Counted from the first letter of the stretch, positions 19,431-29,218 are shown. The stretch: DNA of 42,535 nucleotides from Glaciecola sp. UBA983 (GCA_002292215.1 DBBN01000081.1:1-42535), one strand, 5' to 3'. Notes: generated from the sequence alone by a model not told the origin. Translations and numbers: made by a program.

Positions 19431-21128
19431 ATGACTCAAACAACTAATAATAATTCATATTTATATATTCCTTACTCAGGTCCGGCGCTGTTAGAAACCC
19501 CTTTATTAAACAAGGGCAGTGCGTTTAGCGAAATCGAACGTAAAACATTTAACTTGATGGGGTTGTTACCCCCGCGTTATGAATCTATCGATGAGCAAGT
19601 TGATCGCGCGTATATGCAATATTCGAGTTTTACGGATCCACTGAATAAACACATTTATTTGCGCAATATTCAGGATACCAACGAAACTTTATTTTACAAA
19701 CTCGTGCAAGCGAATATCGAAGAAATGATGCCCATCATCTATACCCCGACTGTCGGTGATGCCTGTGAAAAATTCTCTGATATTTATCGTAGCTCTAGAG
19801 GTCTGTTTATCTCTTATCAAGAGCGCCATAACTTAGATGATATTTTGCGTAATGTAACCAAGCCTAAAGTCAAAGTGATCGTTGTCACTGACGGAGAGCG
19901 CATTTTAGGTCTTGGGGATCAAGGCATCGGTGGAATGGGTATTCCGATTGGTAAATTGTCACTTTATACTGCGTGTGGGGGGATTTCTCCGGCTTACACT
20001 TTGCCTATTACTTTAGATGTAGGTACCAATAATCAAAAACTACTCGATGATCCTATGTATATGGGCGAACGTCATGAGCGTATCAGCCAAGATAAATATG
20101 ATGAGTTTGTTGAATTGTTTATGCAAGCGGTGCAACGTCGTTGGCCGGATGCGATGGTGCAGTTTGAAGATTTTGCACAACCTAATGCAATGCCAATATT
20201 GAACAAATACCGTGACACTTATTGTTGCTTCAATGATGATATTCAAGGTACTGCTGCAGTAGCACTAGGTACATTATTAGCGGCATGTCGTATGACGGAT
20301 AAAAAATTGTCGGATATGCGCGTAGCATTCGTTGGAGGCGGTTCGGCTGGTTGTGGTATTGCTGAAATGCTGATCCAACAAATGCGTCACGAAGGTTTGA
20401 GTGATGTCGATGCTCGCCGTCGTATTTATATGCTTGACCGTCTTGGTTTAATCACTGATGGACAATCGGGTCTTCGTGATTTTCAAGCAAAACTAGCGCA
20501 ACAACCTCAAGATCTAGTCGAGTGGGATATTGATGGAGAATACGCGACGTTATTAGAAGTCGTACAGCACGCCAAACCTGATATTTTGATTGGGGTATCT
20601 GGTGTGCCAGGATTGTTTACTCAAGATGTGGTTGAGGCTATGGCACAGCATCATGAACACCCAATTATCTTTCCATTATCTAATCCTTCACGCCAAGTCG
20701 AAGCACATCCATTAGATGTCATTAACTGGACTAGAGGAAAAGTGATTATCGCTACCGGTAGTCCATTTGGTGATGTGTTGTATGAAGGTAAAGCGTTTCA
20801 TGTTGCACAATGTAACAACTCTTATATTTTTCCTGGTATTGGTTTAGGTGTCATTGTATCCAAAGCACGCACTATTTCAGATGAAATGATTATGGCAAGC
20901 TCCAATACGTTGGCAGATGTGTCACCACTGGCAAATACTGGTACCGGTGGTTTACTTCCACCACTCACGCAAATTACCCAATTAAGTAAATCCATTGCCT
21001 TTAATGTAGCCAAAGTTGCGATGACACAAGGCCATGCATTGACCATCAGTGATGATGAATTACGCGAACGTATTGAAAAATATTTTTGGACGCCGCAGTA
21101 CCGTCAATACAAACGCTCAAGCGTGTGA
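19431..21128 (+). CDS. maeA: NAD-dependent malic enzyme
   Basis: Oxidatively decarboxylates malate to pyruvate with NAD. At 565 residues it has the same length as E. coli MaeA. Key blocks are [38 protein letters not shown], the metal-binding FEDFAQPNA and [15 protein letters not shown], and the Rossmann motif [18 protein letters not shown] preference is inferred from resemblance to the MaeA/SfcA branch rather than the MaeB fusion. The ribosome binding site is weak. azlC begins 9 bp after the stop, so read-through into azlCD is likely. Confidence 0.95.
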   Translation: MTQTTNNNSYLYIPYSGPALLETPLLNKGSAFSEIERKTFNLMGLLPPRYESIDEQVDRAYMQYSSFTDPLNKHIYLRNIQDTNETLFYKLVQANIEEMMPIIYTPTVGDACEKFSDIYRSSRGLFISYQERHNLDDILRNVTKPKVKVIVVTDGERILGLGDQGIGGMGIPIGKLSLYTACGGISPAYTLPITLDVGTNNQKLLDDPMYMGERHERISQDKYDEFVELFMQAVQRRWPDAMVQFEDFAQPNAMPILNKYRDTYCCFNDDIQGTAAVALGTLLAACRMTDKKLSDMRVAFVGGGSAGCGIAEMLIQQMRHEGLSDVDARRRIYMLDRLGLITDGQSGLRDFQAKLAQQPQDLVEWDIDGEYATLLEVVQHAKPDILIGVSGVPGLFTQDVVEAMAQHHEHPIIFPLSNPSRQVEAHPLDVINWTRGKVIIATGSPFGDVLYEGKAFHVAQCNNSYIFPGIGLGVIVSKARTISDEMIMASSNTLADVSPLANTGTGGLLPPLTQITQLSKSIAFNVAKVAMTQGHALTISDDELRERIEKYFWTPQYRQYKRSSV

Positions 21129-21137
21129 TCTAGTTAC

Positions 21138-21857
21138 ATGAGTACCATAAAAACTCCTCAACATCCTTTTGTTGAGGGGATGATTACTGCGTTTCCATTA
21201 TTATTAGGATTTGTGCCGGTGGCATTTATGCTCGGTGCTGAAGCTGCGCAAAAAGACTTTTCCAGTGTGTTAATCATGTTTTTGACAATGGTTAATTTTG
21301 CCGGTGGATCGGAGTTCGCGGCCATTGAATTATGGACGTCTCCCCCTACGGTCTTGTTTATTATATTTGTCACTTTTATGGTGAACAGCCGTCATATCAT
21401 TATGGGGGCGACGCTTGCTCCTCACATTAAACATCTACCTAAACGTAAAATTTTGACGACGCTTTTTTTTATGGCCGATGAGGTGTGGGCGTTAGCGATA
21501 CAAGACATTAGCAAACAGCATAAACTGACACCGTCTAAAAAGGGCTTTAGGTTTGATTTTTATCTCGGGGTTGCGTTGTCATTGTATGTCACTTGGTCTA
21601 CCTTTGCGGGCTTAGGCGCATATTACGGCGGCATGTTAGGAGATTTACATCAATATGGGTTGCATATGGCATTTCCTGCCTTGTTTATTGTTATTTTGGT
21701 CAGTATGTGGAATGGCAAACATAATGCGTTACCGTGGGCAGTAAGCGCAGCAGTGGCAATGCTTGCCTATCAATATCTGCCGGGTGGTTGGTATGTGATT
21801 TTAGGAGCGTTAAGCGGAATGTTGGTTGCGTACTTTCAAGGGGAAAGCGATGCTTGA
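21138..21857 (+). CDS. azlC: AzlC-family branched-chain amino acid exporter, large subunit
   Basis: A 239-residue multi-pass inner-membrane protein of the AzlC/YgaZ family (LIV-E). The family's characteristic N-terminal block is present: FVEGMITAFPLLLGFVPVAF, followed by FAGGSEFAAIELW and VNSRHIIMGATLAPHIKHL. With the small subunit encoded next it should export amino acids; branched-chain substrates are typical of the family. It is spaced 9 bp from maeA without a clear ribosome binding site and overlaps azlD by 8 nt. Confidence 0.9.
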   Translation: MSTIKTPQHPFVEGMITAFPLLLGFVPVAFMLGAEAAQKDFSSVLIMFLTMVNFAGGSEFAAIELWTSPPTVLFIIFVTFMVNSRHIIMGATLAPHIKHLPKRKILTTLFFMADEVWALAIQDISKQHKLTPSKKGFRFDFYLGVALSLYVTWSTFAGLGAYYGGMLGDLHQYGLHMAFPALFIVILVSMWNGKHNALPWAVSAAVAMLAYQYLPGGWYVILGALSGMLVAYFQGESDA

Positions 21858-22149
21858 TTATCCGACGTTGTTGACGATCCTCGGTATGGGAATGGTGACC
21901 TATTTTACTCGTGTATTTGGCTTTTTGTTATTACGGAATAAAACCTTAAACGATAAGCAAACACGAATGATGTCCATTGCACCTGGATGTGTATTTATTG
22001 CGATTATTGCGCCTGAGTTTTTAACGGGTACCTTGGGTGATATACTAGCCCTATGTGTGACATTTATTGCTGCACTGCGCTTGGGTATGCTCGGCACTAT
22101 TGTAATTGGTATTGCCAGTGCCTATGGATTTAATTGGTTGCTATCCTGA
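21850..22149 (+). CDS. azlD: AzlD-family branched-chain amino acid exporter, small subunit
   Basis: A 99-residue protein of three to four hydrophobic helices. It has the AzlD pattern YPTLLTILGMGMVTYFTRVF and a conserved Pro in APGCVFIAIIAPEFL. The ATG at 21850 overlaps the azlC stop by 8 nt and follows AAGGGG; an upstream in-frame ATG at 21826 is less likely. Translational coupling to azlC fits a two-subunit exporter. Its stop codon is the first base set of an inverted repeat (22147-22191). Confidence 0.88.
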   Translation: MLDYPTLLTILGMGMVTYFTRVFGFLLLRNKTLNDKQTRMMSIAPGCVFIAIIAPEFLTGTLGDILALCVTFIAALRLGMLGTIVIGIASAYGFNWLLS

Positions 22150-22191
22150 CATACCTAGAATAATTTATCTAACGTAATGATAGGTATGTCA
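22147..22191. repeat. 11-bp perfect inverted repeat between convergent azlD and argA
   Basis: TGACATACCTA (22147-22157) and TAGGTATGTCA (22181-22191) are perfect complements around a 23-nt AT-rich loop, and the left arm includes the azlD stop codon. Neither arm is followed by a U tract. It may act as a bidirectional transcript end for the azlCD and arg operons. Confidence 0.55.
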
Positions 22192-22206
22192 TATTCAGCC
22201 TGTATT

Positions 22207-23544
22207 CTAGCGTTCAACCGCTAATTTAAATACTTTTGATTTACGCGTAAAATTATACAATTCTTGTTTTTGTTGCGGTAAGTCACTAATATCACCAGGG
22301 ACAAAACCTTGCTCCAAAAACCAATGCGCTGTCAGCGTCGTGAGCACAAATAAGGTATGCAAGCCTTGTTCTATTGCTTGTGAACGTAATGCTTCTAAAA
22401 CCCGCTCACCACGGCTATGGCCACGATATTCTGCATGGGTTGCAACACAAGCAATTTCACCTAGCTGGTCTTGGGGATAAGCATATAACGCGGCACAGGC
22501 GATGATCATACCGTCTCGTTCGATTACCGTGAACTGGTCGATTTCATTTTCTAAGCGTTCGCGTGAACGTTTGACCAATGCACCTGATTCTTCGAGTGGT
22601 TTGATTAAGCTTAAGATCCCACCTACATCATTAATATCAGCTGGGCGAAGTTGTTCGTAATGGTTTTCCATAACCAGTGAACCGGTACCATCTCGGGTAA
22701 ACAGTTCTTTGATCAGCGCACCATCGATGTCATAACTGACACAATGCGCTCGAGGAATACCTTGTTCTACACTGTTATGCAGCGCATTAATAACACTTGG
22801 TTCATTGACGAGGTTACCTTGGTCAATCAACATTTCGAAACGAGCTAATTCAATATTACGATGTAAAATGAGTTCTGCGCCAGTATCGCCAGTAACTTTT
22901 TCCATGATCCCTTTGAATTCGGAAAAAGCAATCAGCTTATTTGCACCGAGTGCTTCTGCTGCCCGTGTAGCGACTTCTTCATGCGATAGATTAAATACTT
23001 CGCCTGTTGGTGAATAGCCAATTGGCGATAACAATACAATAGAGCCATCGTTAAGGTGGTCATTGATCCCTTGAATATCAATTCTGCGCACAAATCCAGT
23101 ATTTTCAAAATCGACACCATCACGAACGCCCATTGGCTTTGCGACAACTAGATTACCTGAAGCAACGCGTATTTGTGCACCATGCATCGGTGAATTGGCC
23201 AGCCCCATGGTCAACAACGCTTCGACTTGTGAACGTACCGAACCGGCCGCGTCTTTGACACATTCTAAGGTGGTTTTATCAGTGATGCGCACATCACCAT
23301 GAAACCGTCCCTTGATATTGCGTAATTCAATGCGCTCGTCAATCTGCGGACGGGCGCCATGCACGATCACCACTCGCACGCCCAAGGTATTGAGCAATGC
23401 AATATCGTGGATAATCGTAGGTAGAGTCGGGCTTTCTATCGCTTCACCGCTAATCATCAACACAAACGTTTTACCACGATGGGCATTGATATAGGGTGCT
23501 GAATTGCGAAACAGCGTGATCATATCTTGATGAGAAAGCACCAT
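22207..23544 (-). CDS. argA: N-acetylglutamate synthase (full-length ArgA)
   Basis: Commits glutamate to arginine synthesis by acetylating it with acetyl-CoA, and is usually feedback-inhibited by arginine. The 445-residue product has an amino-acid-kinase-like regulatory domain (about 1-290; VVIVHGARPQIDERI, IVLLSPIGYSPTGEVFNLS) and a GNAT domain (about 295-435; GEIACVATHAEYRGHSRGERVLEAL). It lies 9 bp downstream of argH as the last gene of the operon. In some relatives argH and a short acetyltransferase are fused as argH(A); here a complete, separate classical ArgA is present. Confidence 0.96.
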   Translation of the reverse strand: MVLSHQDMITLFRNSAPYINAHRGKTFVLMISGEAIESPTLPTIIHDIALLNTLGVRVVIVHGARPQIDERIELRNIKGRFHGDVRITDKTTLECVKDAAGSVRSQVEALLTMGLANSPMHGAQIRVASGNLVVAKPMGVRDGVDFENTGFVRRIDIQGINDHLNDGSIVLLSPIGYSPTGEVFNLSHEEVATRAAEALGANKLIAFSEFKGIMEKVTGDTGAELILHRNIELARFEMLIDQGNLVNEPSVINALHNSVEQGIPRAHCVSYDIDGALIKELFTRDGTGSLVMENHYEQLRPADINDVGGILSLIKPLEESGALVKRSRERLENEIDQFTVIERDGMIIACAALYAYPQDQLGEIACVATHAEYRGHSRGERVLEALRSQAIEQGLHTLFVLTTLTAHWFLEQGFVPGDISDLPQQKQELYNFTRKSKVFKLAVER

Positions 23545-23553
23545 GTACTGAGA

Positions 23554-24951
23554 CTACCTTTGTTGAGACTGTAGTTGTTGGGCGACAAATTCTGCCGCTG
23601 CTTTGACCGCTGCTGTCACTGGCTCTATGCCGGTACCGCCGAGAATATTACGTTTATCCACTAAATACTCTAGTTGCAAAATTGGATACACATCGTCTTG
23701 GATGGTGTCCGAAAATTGTTGTAACTCAGGAATGCTCAAGGCTTCGAGTGCTTTACCTTGCCCCAGTGCATACACAACTGCTTGACCGGAAATATCATGA
23801 GCTGTGCGGAACGGGATCCCTTTACTCACAAGATAGTCAGCTAATTCAGTGGCATTCGCATAACCTTGCTGAGCGGCTTGTTCACAACGTGCTTTGTCCA
23901 ACGTAATCGTTTGTAAGACTTCGACACCAATAGACAAGCAAATATGCCATTGAGTCACCGCGTCAATGGCACCTTCTTTGTCTTCTTGCATGTCTTTGTT
24001 GTAGGCAAGCGGTAAGCCTTTCATGGTGACCAGTAAACCTTGCAATGCGCCAAATATTCGGCCACATTTACCACGCATTAATTCTAATGCATCGGGGTTT
24101 TTCTTTTGCGGCATCAACGATGAGCCAGACGTGACGCTGTCGCCTAACTTGATGAATTGCGCTTCACCAGAATTATAAAAAATTAAATCTTCGGCTAAAC
24201 GAGACATATGCATCATACTAGTTGAGGCACAAAACAATAATTCTAATACAAAATCACGGTCAGATACGGCATCTAAGCTGTTGACACAAGGAGAGTCAAA
24301 ACCCAATTGTGCTGCGATTTCATGACGGTCAACCGGATAAGTGGTTCCTGCCAGTGCACCAGAGCCTAAAGGACATTGATTCATACGTGTATGTAAATCA
24401 TCTAAACGCGATAAGTCACGCTTGAGCATTTCAACATAGGCTAATGCCCAATGCGCAAAACGAACAGGTTGAGCACGTTGCAGGTGGGTATAACCCGGTA
24501 AAATCACATCCGTGTTAGCTTGAGCGACGCTGACTAGTTGGCCGATAAATGCGACTAAATCAGCGCGCAACATCACAATGTGATCTTTAACCCATAACCT
24601 AAAATCAGTAGCGACTTGGTCATTACGAGAGCGGCCAGTATGTAGTTTTCGCGCTACATCACCTAATTGTTCAGTCAATGCTGCTTCGACGAAGCTATGA
24701 ATATCTTCTTCACCCGCTGCTAGATAATCTAATTCACCTAGTTCAGCTTTGGCTATCAGTTGGTTTAATGCATCTTCGAGTTGTGCTTGCTCGGCTTGCG
24801 TTAATACGCCAGCCTTACATAATGCACGTGACCATACAATTGAACCTGTCATGTCTTGTGTTGCCATGACTTGGTCAAAACCTATTGAATCATTGACTTG
24901 GCGGAACATATTACTGCTTCCGCCGGCAAATCTACCGCCCCATAAAGCCAT
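23554..24951 (-). CDS. argH: Argininosuccinate lyase
   Basis: Cleaves argininosuccinate to arginine and fumarate. The 465-residue member of the fumarase/aspartase superfamily has TGRSRNDQ (105-112), the acid/base region YTHLQRAQP (His156) and the signature [12 protein letters not shown] (276-287) with the catalytic Ser. The usual [11 protein letters not shown] start is seen. It begins 3 bp after the argG stop and is followed by argA after 9 bp. There is no C-terminal acetyltransferase extension, so this is not the fused ArgH(A) form. Confidence 0.97.
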   Translation of the reverse strand: MALWGGRFAGGSSNMFRQVNDSIGFDQVMATQDMTGSIVWSRALCKAGVLTQAEQAQLEDALNQLIAKAELGELDYLAAGEEDIHSFVEAALTEQLGDVARKLHTGRSRNDQVATDFRLWVKDHIVMLRADLVAFIGQLVSVAQANTDVILPGYTHLQRAQPVRFAHWALAYVEMLKRDLSRLDDLHTRMNQCPLGSGALAGTTYPVDRHEIAAQLGFDSPCVNSLDAVSDRDFVLELLFCASTSMMHMSRLAEDLIFYNSGEAQFIKLGDSVTSGSSLMPQKKNPDALELMRGKCGRIFGALQGLLVTMKGLPLAYNKDMQEDKEGAIDAVTQWHICLSIGVEVLQTITLDKARCEQAAQQGYANATELADYLVSKGIPFRTAHDISGQAVVYALGQGKALEALSIPELQQFSDTIQDDVYPILQLEYLVDKRNILGGTGIEPVTAAVKAAAEFVAQQLQSQQR

Positions 24952-24954
24952 GTA

Positions 24955-26187
24955 TTACCCCTTTTTATCCATGTCGTGCATCGCTTTGATACGACTAGAT
25001 AAACTAAATAAACGGATAAAGCCTTCGGCATGAGATTGGTCATAAACATCATCAGCACCAAACGTTGCAAAATCTTCAGAGTATAAGCTGTTTGGTGATT
25101 TACGCTGCGTGACGGTTGCTGAACCTTTGTATAGCTTAATCACGATTTCACCTGTGACCAATTTAGCAAATGAATCCGCGCCGGCTAATAACGCATCATT
25201 TAAGGCAGTAAACCAACGCCCATCATACATGACGTGAGCAAACTCAAGACCTAACTGCTCGCGGAATTTCAACGCTGATTTATCTAATACTAAAGATTCT
25301 AAAGCTTTGTATGCTTTAACTAATACTGTACCACCAGGAGTTTCATAACAGCCACGTGACTTCATGCCGACTAAGCGGTTTTCAACAATATCAATTCGGC
25401 CAACACCATGTGGTGCAGCGATGCGGTTCAATTCAACCAAGGCATCATAGGCACCAAATGCTTGTCCGTTAACATGGGTTAACTCACCTTCAGCAAAGAT
25501 CAGGCTGATTTTTTCTGGGATATCAGGGGCATCCATTGGATCAGTGGTTAATGTCCAAATACCTTTAGTCGGTTCACACCAAGGATCTTCTAGCTCACCA
25601 CCTTCGTGGGAGATGTGCCAAGCATTGGCATCACGACTATAAATTTTAGTCACAGACGCAGTGGTTTGAATATTACGTTTAGCTAAATAATCTAATAAAT
25701 CTTCACGTGAGACCATGTCCCACTCACGCCAAGGGGCGATAACGGTTAAATCAGGGGCAAGGGCTGCAAATGCGCCTTCAAAACGTACTTGGTCATTACC
25801 TTTACCGGTACAACCGTGGCATAAGGCATCGGCACCTACTTTACGGGCAATCTCAACTTGCGCTTTGGCAATAACAGGACGTGCCATTGATGTACCTAAT
25901 AAATATTCGCCTTCATATACCGCACCGGTTTTGACCGTTGGGTAGATAAAATCTTTCACGAATTCTTGTTTTAGATCCATGATGTAACATTCACTTGCAC
26001 CACTAGCGATGGCTTTATCATGTAAGCCTTCTAGTTCTTCATCACCTTGGCCAACATCTGCGGCAAAGGCGATGACTTCACAGTCATAGTTTTCTTTTAA
26101 CCATGGAATGATGGCTGAGGTATCAAGACCGCCAGAGTAGGCTAAAACGACTTTTTTAATATTAGGTTTAGTTGCAGATGATTTCAC
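24955..26187 (-). CDS. argG: Argininosuccinate synthase
   Basis: Condenses citrulline and aspartate using ATP. The N-type ATP pyrophosphatase loop [15 protein letters not shown] is near residue 20, and [13 protein letters not shown] follows in the middle. The start is uncertain. A GTG at 26187 (410 residues) has AAGAG 8 nt upstream; a TTG six codons earlier (26205) has no ribosome binding site. No ATG precedes the P-loop. It is tightly packed between argF (23 bp) and argH (3 bp). Confidence 0.95.
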   Translation of the reverse strand: MKSSATKPNIKKVVLAYSGGLDTSAIIPWLKENYDCEVIAFAADVGQGDEELEGLHDKAIASGASECYIMDLKQEFVKDFIYPTVKTGAVYEGEYLLGTSMARPVIAKAQVEIARKVGADALCHGCTGKGNDQVRFEGAFAALAPDLTVIAPWREWDMVSREDLLDYLAKRNIQTTASVTKIYSRDANAWHISHEGGELEDPWCEPTKGIWTLTTDPMDAPDIPEKISLIFAEGELTHVNGQAFGAYDALVELNRIAAPHGVGRIDIVENRLVGMKSRGCYETPGGTVLVKAYKALESLVLDKSALKFREQLGLEFAHVMYDGRWFTALNDALLAGADSFAKLVTGEIVIKLYKGSATVTQRKSPNSLYSEDFATFGADDVYDQSHAEGFIRLFSLSSRIKAMHDMDKKG

Positions 26188-26210
26188 GTGTGTACTCTTA
26201 TTCAATAGTG

Positions 26211-27131
26211 TTAATTAACGTAGTTACCTAACAAGGTAATTAAAATTGCATTTTGTGCGTGCATGCGGTTTTCTGCTTGCATCATTAATAATGAAGCGGG
26301 CGAGTCGATCAACGAGCTGGTGATCTCAAGATCACGATGTGCTGGTTGGCAATGCATGACATATTTAGCTCCGCATTGCTGCATGAGCGCTTCATTGACC
26401 TGATAAGGCATAAAGGTTTCTTTGATTTGTGCCAATGGCGTATTATCGCCCATGGATAACCATGTGTCAGTATAAATTACATCAGCTTGCACTAACTTGG
26501 TAATATCCGTGAGTTCAGTAATACTGGCACCAGTTTGTTGTGCGAGGTTTTTGGCTAATGCGACTATCTCAGGGTTGGCTTCATGTCCTACTGGTGTCAC
26601 GACAACTTGATTAACACCCAGTAATGCACCTACGATTAATAGTGAATGCGTGACATTATTACCATCACCAATATATGCCATCGTGCGACCTTTTACGTCA
26701 TGGAAAATCTCGGCCATCGCCAAATAATCAGCTAATGCTTGGCAGGGGTGATACAAATCACACAACGCATTTACGACTGGAACACTGGCATGTTCGGCTA
26801 ATTCTTCCAATGTTTCGTGTTTAAATACGCGGGCAATAATCCCATCACACCAGCAAGATAAGTTTAACGCCATGTCTTTGGTATCTTCACGACCGGCTAA
26901 GTTATTTGACTGGCTGTCGAGATAGACTAGGTGCCCACCTAATTTTTGAATACCAATATCAAAGCTAACGCGTGTGCGCAATGATGGCTTTTCAAATAAA
27001 GCGACCAACGATTTACCTTTTAAGGCGTCGCGGTAATCGGATGGCGATTTTTTAACATTCAAGGCTAATGCTAATAAGGCCTGCATTTGTTCGACACTGG
27101 TGTCTTTGAACGTTAATAGATTATCTTGCAT
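26211..27131 (-). CDS. argF: Ornithine carbamoyltransferase
   Basis: Makes citrulline from ornithine and carbamoyl phosphate. The 306-residue protein has the carbamoyl-phosphate motif SLRTR (50-54), HPCQ (128-131) and the ornithine-loop DTWLSMG (222-228). The SMG sequence supports ornithine rather than acetyl- or succinylornithine as substrate. The usually invariant HCLP motif around the catalytic Cys reads HCQP here (260-263). The gene sits third in the operon, 19 bp after argB. Confidence 0.95.
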   Translation of the reverse strand: MQDNLLTFKDTSVEQMQALLALALNVKKSPSDYRDALKGKSLVALFEKPSLRTRVSFDIGIQKLGGHLVYLDSQSNNLAGREDTKDMALNLSCWCDGIIARVFKHETLEELAEHASVPVVNALCDLYHPCQALADYLAMAEIFHDVKGRTMAYIGDGNNVTHSLLIVGALLGVNQVVVTPVGHEANPEIVALAKNLAQQTGASITELTDITKLVQADVIYTDTWLSMGDNTPLAQIKETFMPYQVNEALMQQCGAKYVMHCQPAHRDLEITSSLIDSPASLLMMQAENRMHAQNAILITLLGNYVN

Positions 27132-27150
27132 AGGTCATCCTGTCAGTGCG

Positions 27151-27930
27151 TTATTGTGGAAAAATATGAGTGCCGACACCATTAAGGTTTGGGCGTAAAA
27201 ATGCTTCTGAATCTGACCAAGCGCCAATGACGACAGGGCGATTAAGCGTATTCGCTGCGGTAAAAGCGGCATCGACTTTGACCCGCATTCCATCAATTAA
27301 TACACCGTCATCAGTTAACTGATTGGCTTGCGCTTGCGTTAAACTTTCTACTTTATCTTTGTTACCATTGAGTACACCTGGTACATCTGACAGTAATAAT
27401 AAATCAGCATGTAATAAACATGCAATAGCTGTTGCAGCTTGATCTGCATTGACATTTACTAACTGACCATTGGGTAATGCGCCGACTGAGTTAATAATGG
27501 GTAATTGACCGATTTGTAGTAAGGTTTTGGGTAGGTGTGCGGCATGCGGTTGTGCATCGCCTACGGCACCTAACTGACGGTCGATAATACTACATTGTGT
27601 CATCCCGCCATCGGCTAAGGTTAAGCCAACGGCTGAAATACTTTGAGCAATCGCAAAACTTAACATTTTGGTGTTGTACGTGCCTGCTAATGCACCTGCT
27701 ACATAGGGCATATATTCTGCAGGCGTGACACGCAGGCCATTAATTTTATGACTTTCTAAACCAAGTGTTTCCAATAAATTTTGGACACCTGCACCGCCAC
27801 CATGAACGATGACAACCGGTCTAATGGATTGTAATTTAGCGATATTTTGGAAAAAAACATCTTGACCCCGAGGCGCATCAATAAATGCACCTCCCACTTT
27901 TATAACGAGTGGTGTTGGTGCTTTAGTCAT
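27151..27930 (-). CDS. argB: Acetylglutamate kinase
   Basis: Phosphorylates N-acetylglutamate. The 259-residue amino acid kinase has the conserved Lys in LVIKVGGAFID (residue 11), the glycine loop VVIVHGGGAGVQ, the substrate segment INGLRVTP and NVNADQAATAIA, with ADLLLLSDVPGVLNG completing the nucleotide site. The short form lacks an obvious N-terminal kinked helix, so arginine feedback is not expected, as in enteric ArgB. Its ATG overlaps the argC stop by 4 nt. Confidence 0.96.
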   Translation of the reverse strand: MTKAPTPLVIKVGGAFIDAPRGQDVFFQNIAKLQSIRPVVIVHGGGAGVQNLLETLGLESHKINGLRVTPAEYMPYVAGALAGTYNTKMLSFAIAQSISAVGLTLADGGMTQCSIIDRQLGAVGDAQPHAAHLPKTLLQIGQLPIINSVGALPNGQLVNVNADQAATAIACLLHADLLLLSDVPGVLNGNKDKVESLTQAQANQLTDDGVLIDGMRVKVDAAFTAANTLNRPVVIGAWSDSEAFLRPNLNGVGTHIFPQ

Positions 27931-28964
27931 AATGTATTGCTCTCAACAGGCTGGGCAATTAAGCCACTAGTAATCGGGTAGTTGTGCGTTAAATTAGCAC
28001 ACTGGACAGCCTGAGATGCAGCGCCTTTCAAAACATTATCAATGGCAGTAGTAACCACGACATATTCTGCTTCTGCATCATATTTAAAATACACATCACA
28101 ATAGGGAGTATTGACGACATCATCGATTTTGGGAGCGCTAGCACGTAAACGCACAAACGGAGTGTTGGCATACGCTTGGGTAAATGCTTGTTGCACTTGG
28201 GCTAATGTCGTTCCCGGTTTTAATTGAGCCGTGATCGTCGCCAAAATACCACGTTTGAAGTTACCTAAATGCGGGGTAAAGATAATAGGTTGACCTAAAT
28301 ACGCTTCGATTTCTGGTTGATGACGATGACCCAAAATACCGTAGGCTTGCAGTGACACCTCACAAAAACTGTTAGTCATAGAGGCTTTACGACCTGCGCC
28401 GCTGACACCGGATACCGCATTAATGACAGGGCGGGTTGAGGTCAGCAAGTTAGCTGCAGCTAATGGCTTTAATCCTGATAAGCTGGCTGTGGGATAACAC
28501 CCTGGTACAGCAATGACGGATGCGTTGCTAATTTGTTCTGGATACCATTCTGCCAAGCCATAAACCGCTTGTTCAAGCCATTCTCCGCAGGTATGAGCAA
28601 AGCCATAATATTGGGCAAATACGTCTTTGTCTTGGATCCGAAAGGCACCGGATAAATCATAAATAACCGCGCGCTTACCCGCTAAAACGGGCATCCAATC
28701 GTGGCTTGCTTCATGTGGTGTAGCCAGAAAAATGGCATCACAATCCCACGCCATTTGCGCTAAGATTGCATCATTAATCGGGACCAAAGGTAAATCGCAG
28801 ACGCCAATTAAGCTAGCATGACACGCGCTTATAGGTAAGCCGGCATCAGTAGAATGCTCTGAGACATATAGTGTGTCTAAGGCAAAGCCCTCATGATGGG
28901 CTAAAATATTGACTAATTCTGCGCCTGTGTAACCACTTGCGCCGATAATACAGGTTTTAATCAT
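27927..28964 (-). CDS. argC: N-acetyl-gamma-glutamyl-phosphate reductase
   Basis: NADPH-dependent reduction of N-acetylglutamyl phosphate to the semialdehyde. The 345-residue protein begins with the nucleotide-binding IIGASGYTGAELVNIL. The catalytic Cys is C156 in VPGCYPTASLSGLKPL, and the region GHRHQPEIEAYLG follows. ATG at 28964 with AGGATCC about 9 nt upstream. It is the first gene of argCBFGHA and is preceded by a ~200-nt leader with a long hairpin, then tandem ARG boxes. Confidence 0.97.
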   Translation of the reverse strand: MIKTCIIGASGYTGAELVNILAHHEGFALDTLYVSEHSTDAGLPISACHASLIGVCDLPLVPINDAILAQMAWDCDAIFLATPHEASHDWMPVLAGKRAVIYDLSGAFRIQDKDVFAQYYGFAHTCGEWLEQAVYGLAEWYPEQISNASVIAVPGCYPTASLSGLKPLAAANLLTSTRPVINAVSGVSGAGRKASMTNSFCEVSLQAYGILGHRHQPEIEAYLGQPIIFTPHLGNFKRGILATITAQLKPGTTLAQVQQAFTQAYANTPFVRLRASAPKIDDVVNTPYCDVYFKYDAEAEYVVVTTAIDNVLKGAASQAVQCANLTHNYPITSGLIAQPVESNTL

Positions 28965-29017
28965 GTTAGTTTGGATCCTGTGTCCATGCTGTTATTATGT
29001 ATTTGCATAGAATAATT

Positions 29018-29084
29018 AAGAAAAACCACTTTCACCCTTACTTATCAATGACACGACTCATTGGTAAGTAAAGGTAAAAAGTGC
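29018..29084 (-). terminator. Long terminator-like hairpin inside the argC leader (candidate attenuator)
   Basis: On the minus strand the left arm 29084-29058 pairs with the right arm 29051-29026 across a 6-nt GTCGTG loop. The result is a stem of about 25 bp with one bulged U, two G-U pairs and one C-A mismatch. UUUUUCUU follows directly (29025-29018). Orientation is unambiguous, because the other strand has no U tract after the stem. It lies 54 bp before the argC start and no minus-strand gene lies upstream, so it terminates or attenuates the argC leader itself. Confidence 0.65.
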
Positions 29085-29091
29085 AGCTACC

Positions 29092-29149
29092 TCTAAATTT
29101 GCACACTCAACGCAAATTTACTCGAAAGTAGCCCAAGCAGGGAGAGTGT
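29092..29149 (-). ncRNA. Structured 5' leader element of argC upstream of the terminator hairpin
   Basis: A perfect 9-bp stem, TAAATTTGC (minus 29120-29112) with GCAAATTTA (29102-29094), is flanked by an outer 5-bp GCTAC/GTAGC pairing. The 9-nt loop contains GAGTGT (29108-29103), which complements ACACTC at 29149-29144 close to the predicted RNA 5' end, giving a possible pseudoknot. AGTAAA (29122-29117) also complements TTTACT (29072-29067) in the left arm of the terminator, an antiterminator-like alternative. The stem is clear; the tertiary pairings are short and may be chance. Confidence 0.4.
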
Positions 29150-29168
29150 AAATACTAATTTAATTATT

Positions 29169-29196
29169 ATTTTACAATAAATGTATAGTTATGCAA
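29169..29196 (-). promoter_or_regulatory. Putative argCBFGHA promoter
   Basis: On the minus strand TTGCAT (29196-29191) and TAAAAT (29174-29169) are 16 bp apart, placing transcription start near 29162 and giving a ~198-nt leader. The -35 hexamer lies inside the proximal ARG box, as expected for an ArgR-repressed promoter. An alternative -10 (TATACA, 29187-29182) is weaker. Confidence 0.45.
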
Positions 29197-29218
29197 ATAA
29201 AATGTATAAATATTCATA
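29180..29218 (-). promoter_or_regulatory. Tandem ARG boxes (ArgR operator)
   Basis: Two 18-bp sites, 29180-29197 and 29201-29218, are separated by exactly 3 bp, the canonical spacing for an ArgR hexamer. Read on the plus strand, the distal core TGTATAAATATTCA matches 13 of 14 positions of TGAATWWWWATTCA, and the proximal core TGTATAGTTATGCA matches 11 of 14. The position overlaps the argC promoter. The site also lies just upstream of a TATACT -10-like hexamer (29230-29235) facing the grpB-like gene. Confidence 0.8.

Noticed and set aside
28996..29016. Third ARG box close to the argC start
   Set aside because: Only a half-site-like match; the second half does not fit the consensus.
29038..29061. 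Eight-codon minus-strand frame (MSRVIDK-stop) inside the argC leader hairpin, as a leader peptide
   Set aside because: No ribosome binding site, only one Arg codon, and it lies within the stem itself; not a convincing translational attenuator.
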